Notes: generated by a model not told the origin, from the letters alone. A stretch of DNA of 64,000 nucleotides from Halichondria panicea (GCF_963675165.1 NC_087377.1:13698198-13762197); one strand, 5' to 3'; positions 25,187 to 37,542 are shown, counted from the stretch's first letter. Numbers and translations are program-made.

Positions 25187-26321
25187 ATGACGTCCATGTC
25201 AATGGTAAAAAAGGACTCATTTAGATCTATAGATATTGAATTATACATGTTTTGTAACTTTCTGTTTTCAGGTAGTATCGGTGCTCTTAGGACTGTGCTT
25301 GATTATAAATGTGTCTGGTCTGAGGATGACCTTTACGTCATCTCTGCAATCAACGAACAGAACCTACTCTTGTCCTGGGGAGATAGTTACGTATGTCTGC
25401 AGTGGAAATGGAAGTGAAATGGATCTATATGCCCCACCACACGTTTCTTCGACCTTTCCTTTGACATATGACATTAACGACACTCCAGGGTTAGAACTTG
25501 GTGGCTCAGGCCCTATTGTAACGAGTCTTACTTCCACTAGTCCTCTCGAAGCTAACTTGTTAGTACAAAATTCTTCATTGCCGGAGTTTTCTGTTCATTG
25601 TATTGTTCGTGAACATTCAACTTCATCTTCAAAAGAAGATGAAACGCGGTACAGGCCTTCAGGTACGATAGAATCAGCACTTTAATTAACAAAGACTCGC
25701 AATCCACTTTATTGCCTAGGAGGGAGTGTATATTATAGTGGGGATATAATTATGCTGTATAAATTGTCATGCAGGCTAACTAACGATCATTATAATATAT
25801 ACTGCAGGCTTTCCTTTAGATGTGATTTCTCTGAGGACATTTCACGAATTTAACACTGCTGGTGTTACCTGGAGGAATAATGATGGAAATTATGATCCTA
25901 GTCACTACACAGTCCAGTTATTTGCAAATAATACTCTGACTGAATCCACTGTTATTTCTGCAGAAAGCAATAGATCAGTAGCAGAATTTACTACGTCTTT
26001 CAGTGGCACTGTAGATGTCTATGCAAAGATAACAGTGACGTCCAAGTGTAACCAGACATCTAATGGAGTTTTCACTGACACCTTTACAATAACTAGTGCA
26101 AGTTAGTTACTAATAATAATAATTATGGCTTTTCTGTCATACGTTTTGTTACATGTTTAAAGCTACATATTAACTACATGGAGTAGCTGTTCATCTAATC
26201 ATCATGTCTTGTGACCACTGTTACTACTACTTCATTTATTCATTCAGGTATAACAACAGAGTACGTGTTCTGGTTACTCCTTTCAACTGCAACATTCGAC
26301 CTATACAGCAATAGTATATAG
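25187..26321 (+). CDS. Gene E: small Ig-like + FN3 surface/secreted protein
   Basis: Exons: 25187-25204 (MTSMSM), 25272-25662, 25808-26101 and a tentative last exon 26248-26321. The model is in frame throughout (258 aa). The signal peptide reads MTSMSMVVSVLLGLCLIINV and is split by the first intron. The Ig-like domain has the family signature SCPGEIVTYVC and a later VHCIV. The next exon (FPLDVISLRTF ... TFTITSAS) looks FN3-like, with several N-glycosylation sequons. If the intron at 26102 is not spliced, the protein ends at a TAG at 26104-26106 and is secreted. If it is spliced, a hydrophobic end EYVFWLLLSTATFDL follows and membrane attachment is possible. It is divergently oriented to gene C. 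The ligand is unknown; acting as a decoy or co-receptor is speculation. Confidence 0.7.
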
Positions 26322-26695
26322 TGTAGGTGTATGTCTCTGCTTCAAAAACTACAGCCTTATATATATAGGTGTGCTCAGGAGTGCACTCCTGGTGTGCTAT
26401 AAATATTTTTATTTTCATGTAGCAATCTTTTTTCATAGCTGATTTACTGTGATGTCTTCTCTAATGTAAACATTTACGACTCTTACATTTCTTTATTTTG
26501 TAGTACAATCCTGCACTCTATGTTTTGTGCATGTACACTAATGCAGTGAGCGAGGAGAAATCTTTTTCAACTGCATTGCTGCTGAGATTCCTTGTGGGAG
26601 CGTGCTGCTTTCGATATTGAACTCTGTGGTAGATTGGAGAGTGTCATGAATGTGATTATTTATGGGGGGGGGGGCTTTTTATATAGTACTATGAT

Positions 26696-26757
26696 ATTAT
26701 CCTATGGATACTAAAGATTATCACAGTGCATGATAATCATCAGTATCCATGGGATAA
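26696..26757. repeat. Hairpin repeat
   Basis: 'attatcctatggatactaaagattatca' is mirrored by 'tgataatcatcagtatccatgggataat'. It is noncoding and AT-rich. Confidence 0.7.
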
Positions 26758-26879
26758 TGCATTTATTGCTTAGCAACCAAAATGCAGGTTGAGCCTGGGC
26801 ATGCTAATTGAAGACGAGTTTAAGAGAAAGAAAACGGCTAAAAGACAAAGAAATAATTAGACTCTAGAATCTTAACAGA

Positions 26880-27790
26880 AACAGCTTTACACATTAGCTA
26901 TAGCTAGCTCGATCAGTTCAATAAGTGGGTGGGGCTCACTTACTGTGCAATTAATAATGACGTCATTGTTATTATGAGCATGCGTAGTGAGCTAGTGAAG
27001 CGAGCTGACAGTGATGTTACTCACAACAATTCACATCTTCTTATGTACGGAATTAAGAGATATGAATTGTTGTTTTTGCACTGAAATTCAAAACGGTTGT
27101 CACACTTTTCTTTTGCTATAGCGGTCCATGTTTCCTCCTCTGATACACTGGAGCATGATAGAAAGCAAGCACATGCACACTGTTTATCCTTCAGAACTAT
27201 ACATTTTCAAAACGGGTTGCTGGTTGTCAACGTTTTTCTTGTCTGTTCTCTACCAAATCTTTCAGTAGCCTTCTGCAAGCTCTCCTGTCATGCATGAAAA
27301 GAAAAAGAAAGTGTATTCTGTCTCAGGATCTCACACACGTGGGATTGAATGCACATGCGCAGAAAAAGGGGTGTATCCGCCATAGGCTAAAGTTCGCAAT
27401 GGCTGCTGTAGTACTGCCAGCTCTTTTCTGGCTCTTGTATAGCTAACAAAAAGCTATCACTTTAGTGAGAAGCTAAGTTGAATAGAAACTTTGTGCGAAC
27501 AGATGATGCTACGAAAGATTCTGAAGAGACTGCAACAGCCTTTACAGTAAGTAAAATTAGCCATAACTGGAGAACAAAGCTTTAATTTGCAAATCCACAA
27601 ATCAAAATCCAAGAGAATGTGGCTAGAAGCCTGTTATTTTTCGTCGCATTGCAACCGTTGAGCAGTTACGGCTGGAATACATGCACACACACACACAGTC
27701 AGCTTTACTGTATCCCTTGTGCGGCTACGCCTCGAGGCATAAATATTATAGCAATACTAGTGAATTCCGGTTACGGATGGATACACATTT
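26880..27790 (-). mobile_element. Interspersed repeat, inverted relative of 37800-38470
   Basis: Its right end is the complement of the block starting 'gcctcgaggcgtagccgcac' at 37808, and it contains the same GT/CA run and 'gattcgtggattt' motif. The left part contains 'ctgtctcaggatctcacacac', also at 30915. No transposase reading frame was found. Confidence 0.6.
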
Positions 27791-27984
27791 TGTTAGGTAG
27801 TTCTGAGGAGGGCTAACCACGCATGATAAGATCATCATAACTGAGGGATTCTGGGCTAGCTTATCTTGAGTAATCTGAAATAATTGGTGTTTTGGTAAAC
27901 AAAGGATACAAAGCGTTAGAGGAAACCTACATATGTAATGATATTTGTAAATACTGAATGATTCTACAGTCATATAATAACTCA

Positions 27985-29749
27985 CTGGTCAGTAGAAGAT
28001 GGAGTCCAGGAACAGCTTGAGGTATCTCTTGAATACTCTCACCCCGGGGCAACTGTGGACAGGGAGAGGGAGAGAAAATTAATGTTATAATAGAGCAATA
28101 TTGAACACACTCAAGTACATGTAGTTACATGTAGATGATAGAGTTATCGTATAATCTGGTTAATAAGCGCTTAGCGCACATCAACTAATAGGCGCCTAGA
28201 AAGAGCCTTGATAGAAGGAAGGCGCATGGTTTTCTGCACAGTTCTCTGCCCAACAACTGGTCTCCACACTTCTTTATAGATGCTACGTTTCTTTCACTAC
28301 CAGTAGTTGTGTTACTGCTGTCAGATATGACTATAAACTTTTTGCAGACAAACGATCGAGCTAGCTAATGGAGATTTGCTTCATGGAAACATCATGGGCA
28401 TGGTTAATCTATATAGCTCTATAGGGCATCTCGATAATAGGGCCTGCTCTTTTTCCCTATAGGCGCATGCACTTACTAACCAGATTAGTACAATACAAGT
28501 AAACGTTCTGTATACATGTAGAACCCTTTTTGAAAGTTTCTTACAGTGTCAGCTTTTTACATGTAGACATTTATAGGTACTCTGTTTTATTGAAGTAGTA
28601 CAAGAAAATGTTACTCTATTTTACTTATCTCACAAGTTTGAGCAGTGTCTCCAGAAGGTTTATGTGTTGAGGGTTGTGTCTGTGTTGTAGTGTCTCAGCA
28701 CAGAGGGGGAGGAGGGAGGACACTCGGTCACCACACCCACTCACACCACTCAGCTCTTCAAGCAAGAAAAGGGAACTGGAGGGGGCTACAAGATTAGATT
28801 CAAAAACTGGCATACTCTTCCTCAATTACATCACAACACATTTACAAGCTGTATATACTCAACACTAGGACACTTGGATCCTTGTGTGTCACTAGTAACC
28901 ACCACATTTATACCACATGGACATCTACAAAAGTACCCCTATCAAACACATCTTTGTACATGTAATATGAATATTCCTTTATCCTTTATCCCATACCCCA
29001 CTACACCCTCATCACATAGCATCTCCATACACATCACACACCCTCACCTTTCACTCTTCTCCCACGGCTTGTGATAGCCTGCGGTGTGAGAGTCCATACA
29101 TCCTCCTCTCCTCATTTTTGGGGCCAGTGAACCACATGCATGAGTACATCTGCTGGTACAGGTCATCATGGATATACGATGCACCATGGTACCCCAAATA
29201 CAGCTGGTCCAGGATCAATTACCAGAGGAGCTGAGGAAGGGGGAGGATGAACAGTAGTAAACTAATTTGCTTCTTAAAATGCAGCCTATTGATCAAAGCG
29301 TATTACATCACATACTATCTTTCAAACAGCTGTTCACAATTGAAAGAGCTTTAAGCGCTCAATGTACAACACTATTGATTGCCTAGCAGCAGCTTACAAG
29401 GTAGCAAGAGATAGAGAAACTTTGAGTGCTGTAGAAGTGAAGTACAAGATGGAGATAAGACAAGGAATGTAGTGGTCACCCACAACTTAGTGATGTGTTA
29501 CAGAACACAAAGATTTGGAAGGTGATACTTCATACTAGCTAACTGCAACAGGTTTGCAAAATACAACCACAGCCAGTTAGGTCCCAGTCTTGACAGTACA
29601 CCTCAAATTATCAGTACAGCCTATTATATAGTCTGTACAGTATCTCACCATAGGCCTTGGTGACGCTGGTGAGAGCAGCATATCTAACTGAGGGTATGCT
29701 GTCCTCAAGGTTGGAAAAGAATAATGAGAACAGTTCATCCAGCCACAAT
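27985..29749 (-). pseudogene. HEAT-like gene, partial copy (exon types a, b, c, d)
   Basis: Order in the minus direction: type a 29749-29649 (LWLDELFSLFFSNLEDSIPS then VRYAALTSVTKAYG, a HEAT-like helix pair with the VR..A spacing), type b at about 29235-29050, type c at about 28785-28628 (SLFLLEELSGVSGCGDRVSS, then ETLQHRHNPQHINLLETLL), type d at about 28050-27990 (VRVFKRYLKLFLDSIFY, then a stop). Types a and c are open and have good splice sites; type b is rearranged and type d has lost frame. It is a decayed duplicate of a helical-repeat gene whose function cannot be named. Confidence 0.55.
28152..28487. mobile_element. MITE with TAATCTGGTTA termini
   Basis: It begins TAATCTGGTTAATAAGCGC and ends CTTACTAACCAGATTA. 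It lies between two HEAT-like exon relics. No ORF. Confidence 0.7.
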
Positions 29750-29759
29750 CTGAGGAGAA

Positions 29760-30530
29760 AAGGAAACACTAAAAGTATGCACCTGTAGTAGGTACCAGGC
29801 AGAGGAGGAACGCCAGGGTCAATAGGGTCACGTTTAATGAAGGATTAAACATTCTTGTTCTGGACCTTTGCTGCATATAGCAGCTTAGCCCTTCTGTTTT
29901 TTATTTGCCTGCTCTTTTTATTTAGAGACTATACTACATGCATGTACATGTACTTATACTATTTGTTTGCATAGCAACATTGTATGGTAGTTTTGTGGTA
30001 CTAATGCAGTGAATGATTTAGTATTTTGCAAGGTCAATGCAAACAATGCAAACAGCTGTACATGTAGACCACCAAGGGAGTGTCTAATCCAATTACAACT
30101 GATAGATAATCTAGTTATGTACACTTCACTGATTACATGTACAAACAATTAATGCTGTAGTGCTGTGGAATCCAGGCAAGTAGACTTAGAAACAAGCTCC
30201 TTAGCTTTTACTCGTTTTTATAACAACGAAGCTTTAACATCGAAATCTGCCACTTTTAAAACTAATAACTTGTTGCTATCCATGCTGTAAACGCAGTGCT
30301 ATGGCATCCAGGTGAGAAGAATTATTACAAATAAAAAACAAACAACCCACTGACCGCGGCACGGCCTCAGGTAATAAATACAGGTTAGCTCGCACTGCCA
30401 GGGTGCTATCTAAAATACACTATACTATCCACGAGCTATACAGAAAAGATCCATACTTGAAAATTATACACTGTGGGCCCTAGCTAAAAATTGCCTAAAG
30501 TGTCATCTGCATACTGTACATGTGTATAGT
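29760..30530. other. No gene recognised
   Basis: It contains a segment near 30200-30340 ('acaacgaagctttaacat', 'gctatggcatccaggt') that recurs at 55090-55190 and belongs to the HEAT-like duplicated blocks. Nothing else was seen. Confidence 0.45.
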
Positions 30531-30690
30531 GCCAGGGAGACAGCACCTACGCTGCTCTACCAGCTGGTGGTGGAAGGCAAGCTTTAAACTATCTCTCTCC
30601 CTCCCCATCAGGTACTATGTGGTTGAGGGTGTGAGGCTCTACTCTCAGAAGACTCGGAGGGTGGTCACACATACCACCACAACATTTATT
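30530..30690 (+). pseudogene. HEAT-like exon g fragment on the plus strand
   Basis: After 'ctccctccccatcag' the sequence reads YYVVEGVRLYSQKTRRVVT, matching the open exon at 57466-57364 (-), but it then diverges. It is a truncated, inverted relic. Confidence 0.6.
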
Positions 30691-30839
30691 CACAAACATT
30701 ATAGAGTTGCAAAGGAGGTTGGACACGCGTCTGTGTTTTACAAATGTTTTACGGAGGAAATGTGTGTGCATGGAAAAATATATAGTAGCAATCCAGCTAA
30801 GCCAAAAGACTGCAAACAATTTTAGCACTCCATACTACT

Positions 30840-31290
30840 AGTAAACGAGTGCTGCAAGCTATGCTGTGCTAGCGCCTCTCACCATGTTTTGCTTTCGCTT
30901 AAAAACTATTAGAGTGGTACTCTGTCTCAGGATCTCAAACACGAATGCGTATGTGCAGAAAAGAGTTAAATATGCAATAATTATGTTAAAGTTCGCAATG
31001 ACTGCTGGCACTCTGGCATGCAGTACAAGCTTTGCAGCTCTTTTCTGACTCTTGTACAACAAAAAGCTAGCGCTTTAGTGCAAGGCTAACGCATAAGTTG
31101 AATAGAAAGTTTGTGCGAAAAGATGATACTACCAAAGATTCCTTCACTGTAAATAGCCATAACTAGAGAACAAAGCTTTATAGTTAGCAAATCCACAAAT
31201 CAAAATCCAAGAGAACGTGGCTAGAAGCCTATAGAAGCTGTTCGTTTTTCGTCACATAGCGACCATTGAGCAGTTATGGTAAAGACCCAG
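30840..31290 (-). mobile_element. Interspersed repeat copy (family of 37800-38470)
   Basis: 'ctgtgctagcgcctctcaccatg' and 'gcaaatccacaaatcaaaatcc' match the same family after gene A, at 27.6 kb and at 38 kb. It is noncoding. Confidence 0.6.
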
Positions 31291-31334
31291 CCACTCACTA
31301 TACAATATGCACCCATTGCATATTCATCTGCAAT

Positions 31335-31832
31335 CTCGTAGCTGGTCAGGAGTTCCTTTGCCAGTTGCTCCTCTTTGATCTTACTGAGATGATCGGTCAG
31401 CTCCCTCCAGGCTGGTCGTCCAGAGCAACTTTTATCATCCATTGGTCAATCACTTCAGTCAAGCAATTAGCATTGTCATTGCAACACAAATTTTCAATCT
31501 AGTGGAGAAGATGAGATAGTATAATTGAGTGGGTAGTAGTACGATTAAACTAACAACATAACGGCACATGTATCTTATGAAACCACTCAAAGTAAGTAAT
31601 GAAACGGCAAGATTTAAGAATTACTTAGTCACCACTTTTGGTAAAGACTATACAGTGGACAAGTAATAATCACACTGAGCCAAAACACAGCCGGTAAAGA
31701 TCTGCTATACAATAAACATTACGTGAGACAATAAAGGGGTATACATGTACACTTACCAAATGGCCGGTAGCAGTGTGGGTAGGTGTGGTTGTGTCTCCTC
31801 TGAGGGGAGGTGGACCAGGAACTCCCTCATAG
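31335..31832 (-). pseudogene. Orphan YEGV tail exon plus frameshifted death-domain exon
   Basis: Exon 31832-31757 reads YEGVPGPPPLRGDTTTPTHT ... GHL, with clean CAG acceptor and GTAAG donor. The next exon, about 31498-31335, matches the second death-domain exon of genes C and D (CLTEVIDQWM, then SCSGRPAWRELTDHLSKI, EEQLAKELL). One extra base after QWM breaks the frame. No first death-domain exon or TM exon is nearby. It is probably a fragment of a third death-domain receptor. Confidence 0.7.
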
Positions 31833-31839
31833 CTGCAGG

Positions 31840-33229
31840 GGGGAGGGGATATAACAGGTGCTGGGTATACATGTCTCAATGCTAGACACAGTGGAACCTC
31901 TAGACTAACAGTGACCGTAATAAAGAGGTGGTTTAAGTACATGTTTTGGGGGCTTTGGGCTGGTCAACCTGGCTGTATGAAAATGGGTAACCACAAAACT
32001 CTTTTGAATGCTGTAACCTCATCTTCATCAGAGCATGAAATACACCTCAGCATGGAAATGCTAGATATGATATACACCAACAATAGTGTTAATGGATATG
32101 ATGGTATACCTATGAAACATTGCAAGGTGTGTGTGGGGGGGGGGTTAGTATCAATAGATGCATTTAAAGGGAACGACAACTCGAAAAGAAACCTAGGAAA
32201 ATTCATGCATGCAGGTGAATCGTGTACTCTACTGTGCATGGTGATGCATGTATGTCCCTATACATGACAATATATCAGGCCAAACAAAGTTAATTGTTAG
32301 TTTCTCATCATAGTCCGTGCGATTTTAAACCTACTATCCCATCCACTAGATTGAAAATTCGTTTATTGCTGACTGTGTAAAAATTTTTCACGTGACTAGT
32401 GGTGCCAAGCCAATGTGTTGTTAGACAGTGCAGTGTAGGGCTCCTGATCAGCTAGCTTACCTGCATTGTGCATTGATACTAATAGCTAGTCATTGTATAT
32501 GAGCTATAGCTAGTGCTACAGCAAAACTACAGATCCGTTGCAAATCAAGTGCTGAAGATGAAAATAATAAAATGCCTACTATTTTTCTTCTCCAGTGGCG
32601 CACAAATAGAACAAGAAAAAAAATTCTAATTTCATTTGGCTTGGCGCTTATATTAGGCCACTCCAAGTGATACTCTGGTTTCTGGTCCACCGCCTGCATC
32701 AGATTTTATTCTTGGATTTTATATCTCATTATTTCTACTACGCATGCGCAGAATGGTCTATGTGGTACAAAATAGTGTGATAATGATATTCATTTGCAAA
32801 ATAATGAGATTCATAAGGTGAAATTGAATGACATAATGAGAAAAGCCGCCCACCCGCATGCAATTAGAAAAACTTCAAGACCAGAAACCAGAGTATCACT
32901 TGGAGTGGCCTTAGAGTGGCGCTTAGCAATAGAACGCAGAGTACTAGTACTTATAGTAGCTGTTTCTATTTTGTGGACTTGGCGCTTCTATAGAGTGGTG
33001 TTATAATTAAACAAAAGACGGTACTGTCCAGATCCAACTTAATGAGAAATGAAATGAAACCACTCAAAATAAGTTATGAAACGGCAAGATTTAAGAATTA
33101 CTTAGTCCCCACTTTTGGTAAAGACTCTAGAGTGGACAAGTAATAATCACACTGAGCCAAAACACAGACGGTAAGGATCTGCTAGGCAATAAACATTACG
33201 TGAGACAATAAATATACATGTACACTTAC
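31840..33229. repeat. Duplicated noncoding block; paralogous halves at 31640-32290 and 33050-33600
   Basis: The sequence around 'gatttaagaattacttagtc' and 'cactgagccaaaacacag' appears at 31610-31690 and again at 33090-33170. 'ttttgggggctttgggctg' and 'catgaaatacacctcagcatgg' also appear twice, at 31943/33421 and 32035/33516. It is a local tandem duplication of the region carrying the YEGV exon. A third, more diverged copy is at 57.7-58.7 kb. Confidence 0.7.
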
Positions 33230-34030
33230 CAAATGGCCGGTAGCAGTGTGGGCAGGTGTGGTTGTGTCTCCTCTGAGGGGAGGTGGACCAGGAACTCCCT
33301 CATAGCTGCAAAGGGGAGGGGATATAACACGTGGGTGTACATGTTGTCTCAATGCTTGACACAGTGGAACCTCCAGACTAACATTGACCGTAATAAAGAA
33401 GTGTATGGTTGCACAAGATGTTTTGGGGGCTTTGGGCTGCATGGTCAACCTGGCTGTATGAAAATGGGTGACCACAAAACTGTTTTGAATGCTGTAACCT
33501 CATGTTCATCAGAGCATGAAATACACCTCAGCATGGAAATTTAACAAAAGACGGTACTGTCCAATTTTTCCGATCCAACTTAATGAGAAACTAACAATTA
33601 ACTTTGCTTGGCTTATTTACATGTACACTCATCAGCCTCACAGATACTCAGTTCCTTGCCAGTTGCTCCTCTCTAATCTTAGCTTACTGAGATGATCTGC
33701 CAGCTGTAGACTCCATATTGTTGGTCCATCTTTGTCCATCATTGGTCATCATGTTGGTCACAACTGGCATAATAGCAAGGACGCCCTTGATAATATAATT
33801 CATGCATGCCTGGTCACAATCACTTTCGATTTTCATTAACAGCTGACACAAAACAGAGGGTAAAGACCCACTACCCGATAAACATTAAGTGAACAAAGGT
33901 ACTAGGTAAAGGATCCTACAACCTACAACCATTATTTTGATGGACATAAATATTACTGGTGGCTGGTAGCAGTGTGGGTAGGTGTGGTTGTCTTTCCTCT
34001 GGGGGGAGGTGGACCAGAAACTCCTTCGTA
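33230..34030 (-). pseudogene. Second and third copies of the YEGV exon and a death-domain exon relic
   Basis: 33305-33230 is a 76-base copy of the YEGV exon at 31757-31832, the same size and with only a few changes. 33640-33770 is a heavily decayed second-death-domain exon (antisense of 'ttactgagatgatc'). 34030-33950 reads YEGVSGPPP and then THTATS without a proper donor. These appear to be remnants of repeated local duplication. Confidence 0.6.
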
Positions 34031-34109
34031 AACCACTGAAACTGAATAAAACGCAATTGGAAGGGAGAGGAGTTAGGGACGAAAAATAAAATGAATGTCT
34101 CATTTGATA

Positions 34110-34253
34110 CCAGAGGAGGTACGACAGGTGCGGTGCAGCTCAGGTAATTAGCCTTTGATTGAACAATAATTATCCGCCCACGTCGTATGTTTTTGCTGAG
34201 AGTAATCAGAGGCTAATTACTTGAGCTGCACCGCGCCTGTCGGACCTCCTCTG
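34110..34253. mobile_element. MITE with CAGAGGAGGT termini and 9-bp target duplication
   Basis: The left end is CAGAGGAGGTACGACAGGTG and the right end CTGTCGGACCTCCTCTG. Both sides are flanked by the exact 9-bp direct repeat ATTTGATAC. This combination suggests a Mutator-like element. Confidence 0.85.
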
Positions 34254-34476
34254 ATTTGATACACAGGGGAGCGTCTAGCCTTGATTCCATGTTGTTTGTA
34301 TTGTGGTATTGCGACCTGGAATTGAGGCTAGAGAATTTTTAGACTAAACTGAGGTGATTGTATTATGAAGGCGTTGGGCTGATCATGCAATTTGACTGTA
34401 CGAAAATCTATGGTGACCGCAATGAGACAAATTTCGGATGCTGTAACCTCAGAGCTAGCCTCATTCTCACTTCCTA

Positions 34477-34658
34477 GCCTCCTTCGCAGCCTCTCCTTTT
34501 TCTGTTCTTTGTCACAGAAGAGAAAATTGGAGGAACAAAGAAAGAAAGAAGGAAGTCTCTTCCTTCTTTCTTTCTTTGTTCCTCCAATTCGTCCCGTATT
34601 TTATCTTATTGAACTACAGTGACAAAGAACAGAAAAAGGAGAGGCTGCGAAGGAGGCT
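34477..34658. mobile_element. Foldback element
   Basis: 'agcctccttcgcagcctctc' is mirrored by 'gagaggctgcgaaggaggct' at the other end, and the interior is itself a hairpin of 'ttcttctttctttc'-type sequence. It is a relative of the element at 17082-17222. Confidence 0.75.
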
Positions 34659-34731
34659 ACTCACTTCCTCTGAAAGATGAGCATGCAAAAATCAACTATA
34701 GACTCAGATTCTACAGCGTATTAGAAATCTC

Positions 34732-34817
34732 AATCTTGAGTTCGTCAATTATAGATGGATATGCAATTATTAAAATCTTGAGTTCGTCAATTATAGATGG
34801 ATATGCAATTATTAAAA
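34732..34817 (+). repeat. Two-copy tandem repeat, 42-bp period
   Basis: 'aatcttgagttcgtcaatta' and the following bases occur twice in direct succession without differences over most of the unit. It is noncoding. Confidence 0.85.
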
Positions 34818-35081
34818 GCAATCAGTCTACAGATTATTCAGAGGCTCATACATGATCAAGAGCTAAAAGCCCATCAGACAAAGGCTAATTCTACAACACG
34901 AGAAATAGCTAGCTATAAGTAGTGTACAAGTTACATCTTCAGTACACATGCAGTGCTAGTAAAAAAATATTTGTTACATCACACGAGCTCTTTTTATTTG
35001 AGCCAGTGACTCTGTGAGTGTGTACCATGATCTAAACAAAGCTGGGAGAGTCCCTCTCTTGCATAATGTATTGGACTGTGT

Positions 35082-35206
35082 CAGAGGAGGTACGACAGGC
35101 GCGGTGCAGCTCAAGCAATTAGCCTCTGATTTATAAACTAAGCAATAATACAAGACGTGGGTGGATAATTAGTATTCATGCACTGCGCCTGTCGTACATC
35201 CTCTGG
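35082..35206. mobile_element. MITE with CAGAGGAGGT termini
   Basis: The ends CAGAGGAGGTACGACAGGCG and CGCCTGTCGTACATCCTCTG are complementary. The flanks GGACTGTGT and GGACTAGTG are similar but not identical. Same family as 34110-34253. Confidence 0.75.
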
Positions 35207-36821
35207 GACTAGTGCATGTGTACCAGTAAACAAAGTTGGGAGGGGGAGTCCCATGCTTGCAATAATACTACACCATACACAAACATTTGCAATGTGCGAG
35301 TCGCTAAAGGGCAGCACCAAAAAGCGTAGAAACAAGCGAGCGGGGAGAAGACTATGTCAATCTGTCACAACACTGAATTTATTTATATAGATGATACATT
35401 CACCCGTGTGTTAATCATCAGACCACTAAAAAACAACTCTACGTATACATCTGTATACACCTATATTATTGCTATTGGTATACATTGACAAAGATATACA
35501 AATTAACTGTTCTGTAGATCTATTATGTCGTGGACATCTTTTTCACCTCCAACAAAACCTTGTTAATTCTATTCCGCATGGCATGTATAGTAAAACCAGG
35601 AGCAGATAATCGGTAAAACACATACTCGTTGCTCTATATATCAATGTATAAACCACCTTGTTATTCACATGGTAAATATTGTAGCCAGTATAGCTTTAAA
35701 GAATATATACATTATGCACGTGAATGATGTTGTGTATATAGATTGACATACTCCTCAGGCTGTCCTCGTACGCTGCTAAGCAGCTAAGCTAGCTTTTTGA
35801 TATTTGCCCTGGCCAAAACAATCGTAGCAACTTTCAGGTCTAGGGAGCATGCAAGCAAGGGACTCTTGTTTCCAATTGGTGCTACCCTTTAGCAACGTAC
35901 TCGCACATTATAAATGTTTGCATGTATGGTGTAGTATTACAGAGGATTTCAGGTTGGTTGGCAGAATTAAAAGTTGAAGTGCAGTCAACCATGACCACTA
36001 ATTGCTTTAGTAGAAGAAACACACAGTGTGTGGTCATGGTTGAGTGCACTTCAATTTTTAACTTCTGCCAATCAACATGAAATCCTCTGTATTGCAAGCA
36101 AGGGACTCGGCCCCCCTCCCAGCTTTGTGTTTACCTACATCATGTATGGTATTATTATATACACAGTCCCGCAAGCAATGGACTTTCCCATGCAGCTATG
36201 TTTAGATGATGGTACACACACAGAGTCACTGTGGTTCAAAGAAAAGAGCTAGTATGATTAGCAAGCACTCTCATCATAGATCAGCAAGTACCCTCTGCTC
36301 AATGTATATATGAAAACACACCTTCATAAGATCAGCAATGATCACCCTCACTGGCAGAAATACACCCTCATAAAATTAGCAAGCACCCTCACGCAGAAAA
36401 GACACCCTCATTGCAATATTGCAGTCACCCTAATTTTGACCCTAATATATATATCACACCACGGCATATATCCCGTTTATCATTATTAGAATCGGCTAGC
36501 TCTTAGCTGAAGCTTTTATCTTCAATTCCCTAAGCTTAGAAAACATAATTATTCTGAACGCGGGACAAGTGAAAGCTATATAAAGCTTTGTCAAGCTTGT
36601 TAAGGTCAGATATTTTTGTGCGGTTTTGTTTGGCAAGATCTTAGTAGATCCACCATTGACATGATGGTGGATCAAGTGAAGAGTGTGAGCTAGAGGACTT
36701 AGTGCTACCATCATCAGCTTAAACAGAGAGGGGTCGACAATGACACTATATAAACCTGTTTAATACGAGAAATTTAATATTTACACGTATTATAGAATAT
36801 CTACTTCTCTGCACAGGAGCA
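35207..36821. other. Intergenic with one MITE, no gene recognised
   Basis: A MITE at 35940-36089 (CAGAGGATTTCAGGTTGGTT with complementary right arm and TA flanks) is the only structured feature. The stretch at 36290-36430 is a loose repeat of 'atcagcaa..caccctca'. Other open stretches are short and without domain character. Confidence 0.5.
35940..36089. mobile_element. MITE with CAGAGGATTT termini and TA flanks
   Basis: The arms are about 60 bp, including 'ggcagaattaaaagttgaagt' against 'acttcaatttttaacttctgcc'. It shares its end sequence with 14366-14580. Confidence 0.8.
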
Positions 36822-36884
36822 ATGGCTATTATCCATGCAACAGTGCTCCTCTTGGCTATACTAATGGACGAGACTGGACAGTGA
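36822..36884 (+). pseudogene. Possible orphan signal-peptide exon
   Basis: The reading MAIIHATVLLLAILMDETGQ ends at a TGA just before a consensus 'gtaag' donor. It looks like a receptor signal-peptide exon that lost its gene, but nothing downstream in frame supports it. Low certainty. Confidence 0.25.
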
Positions 36885-37542
36885 GGTAAGGGCTTAAATC
36901 CTCTTTTTGTCTTTGGTTTCTTTTTAATCTTGTCCTATACTCATAGGACTGTGTATGTCTGCTCGTTCGAGCGTTGTTTCGAGGCATTAAGAGAATCTAC
37001 GTTTCTCAAGCAAGATTTAACTGAGTTTATATAAATAGGGGCCTAAATCAGAGAGGTCCAGCAGCCTGCTAAACCTTCTTGAAAAGTAATTTAGGGCATT
37101 CAATCATCCTGAAGTTTCCCTGGGTCACTATAATCGTGCTGCAGCACAACCGGCAACTCTCCTTGTGAAGCACCTTCCTATATGTACATCTTTTTGTATA
37201 CTCCACTCAGTGAAATTTCTATGTATAAATTTCAATTATTGAAATATTTTTACCGACTACAAATTAAATACATGAAAACTTTACGCATGCGCAGACAACT
37301 TGTACTAGGCCTAGTTGTTCGCCTATTCGTTATAAAAGCGAAAAACTCGCCCTGGGATCGAGGCTATAGTGCAGAGCTATTATAACTACTAAGTATAGAG
37401 TATAGCAACACTCCATGGAGAAGTTTTTCTACGCACTCAGTGACTACTCTAGAAACCTATAGAAACTCTTACTTGACACACACACACACACAACTGTATA
37501 TCTCGCTTGCGCATGTGCACTGCATGGGTTTTTAACTTACTA

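Noticed and set aside
31911-32267. 118-codon open stretch on the plus strand
   Set aside because: It lies in the duplicated block at 31.6-32.3 kb; the paralogous copies at 33.4 and 57.9 kb do not keep the frame, so it is not under coding constraint.
35882-36252. Overlapping open frames on both strands near 36 kb
   Set aside because: They lie in the arms of the MITE at 35940-36089, where the inverted repeat makes similar frames on both strands.
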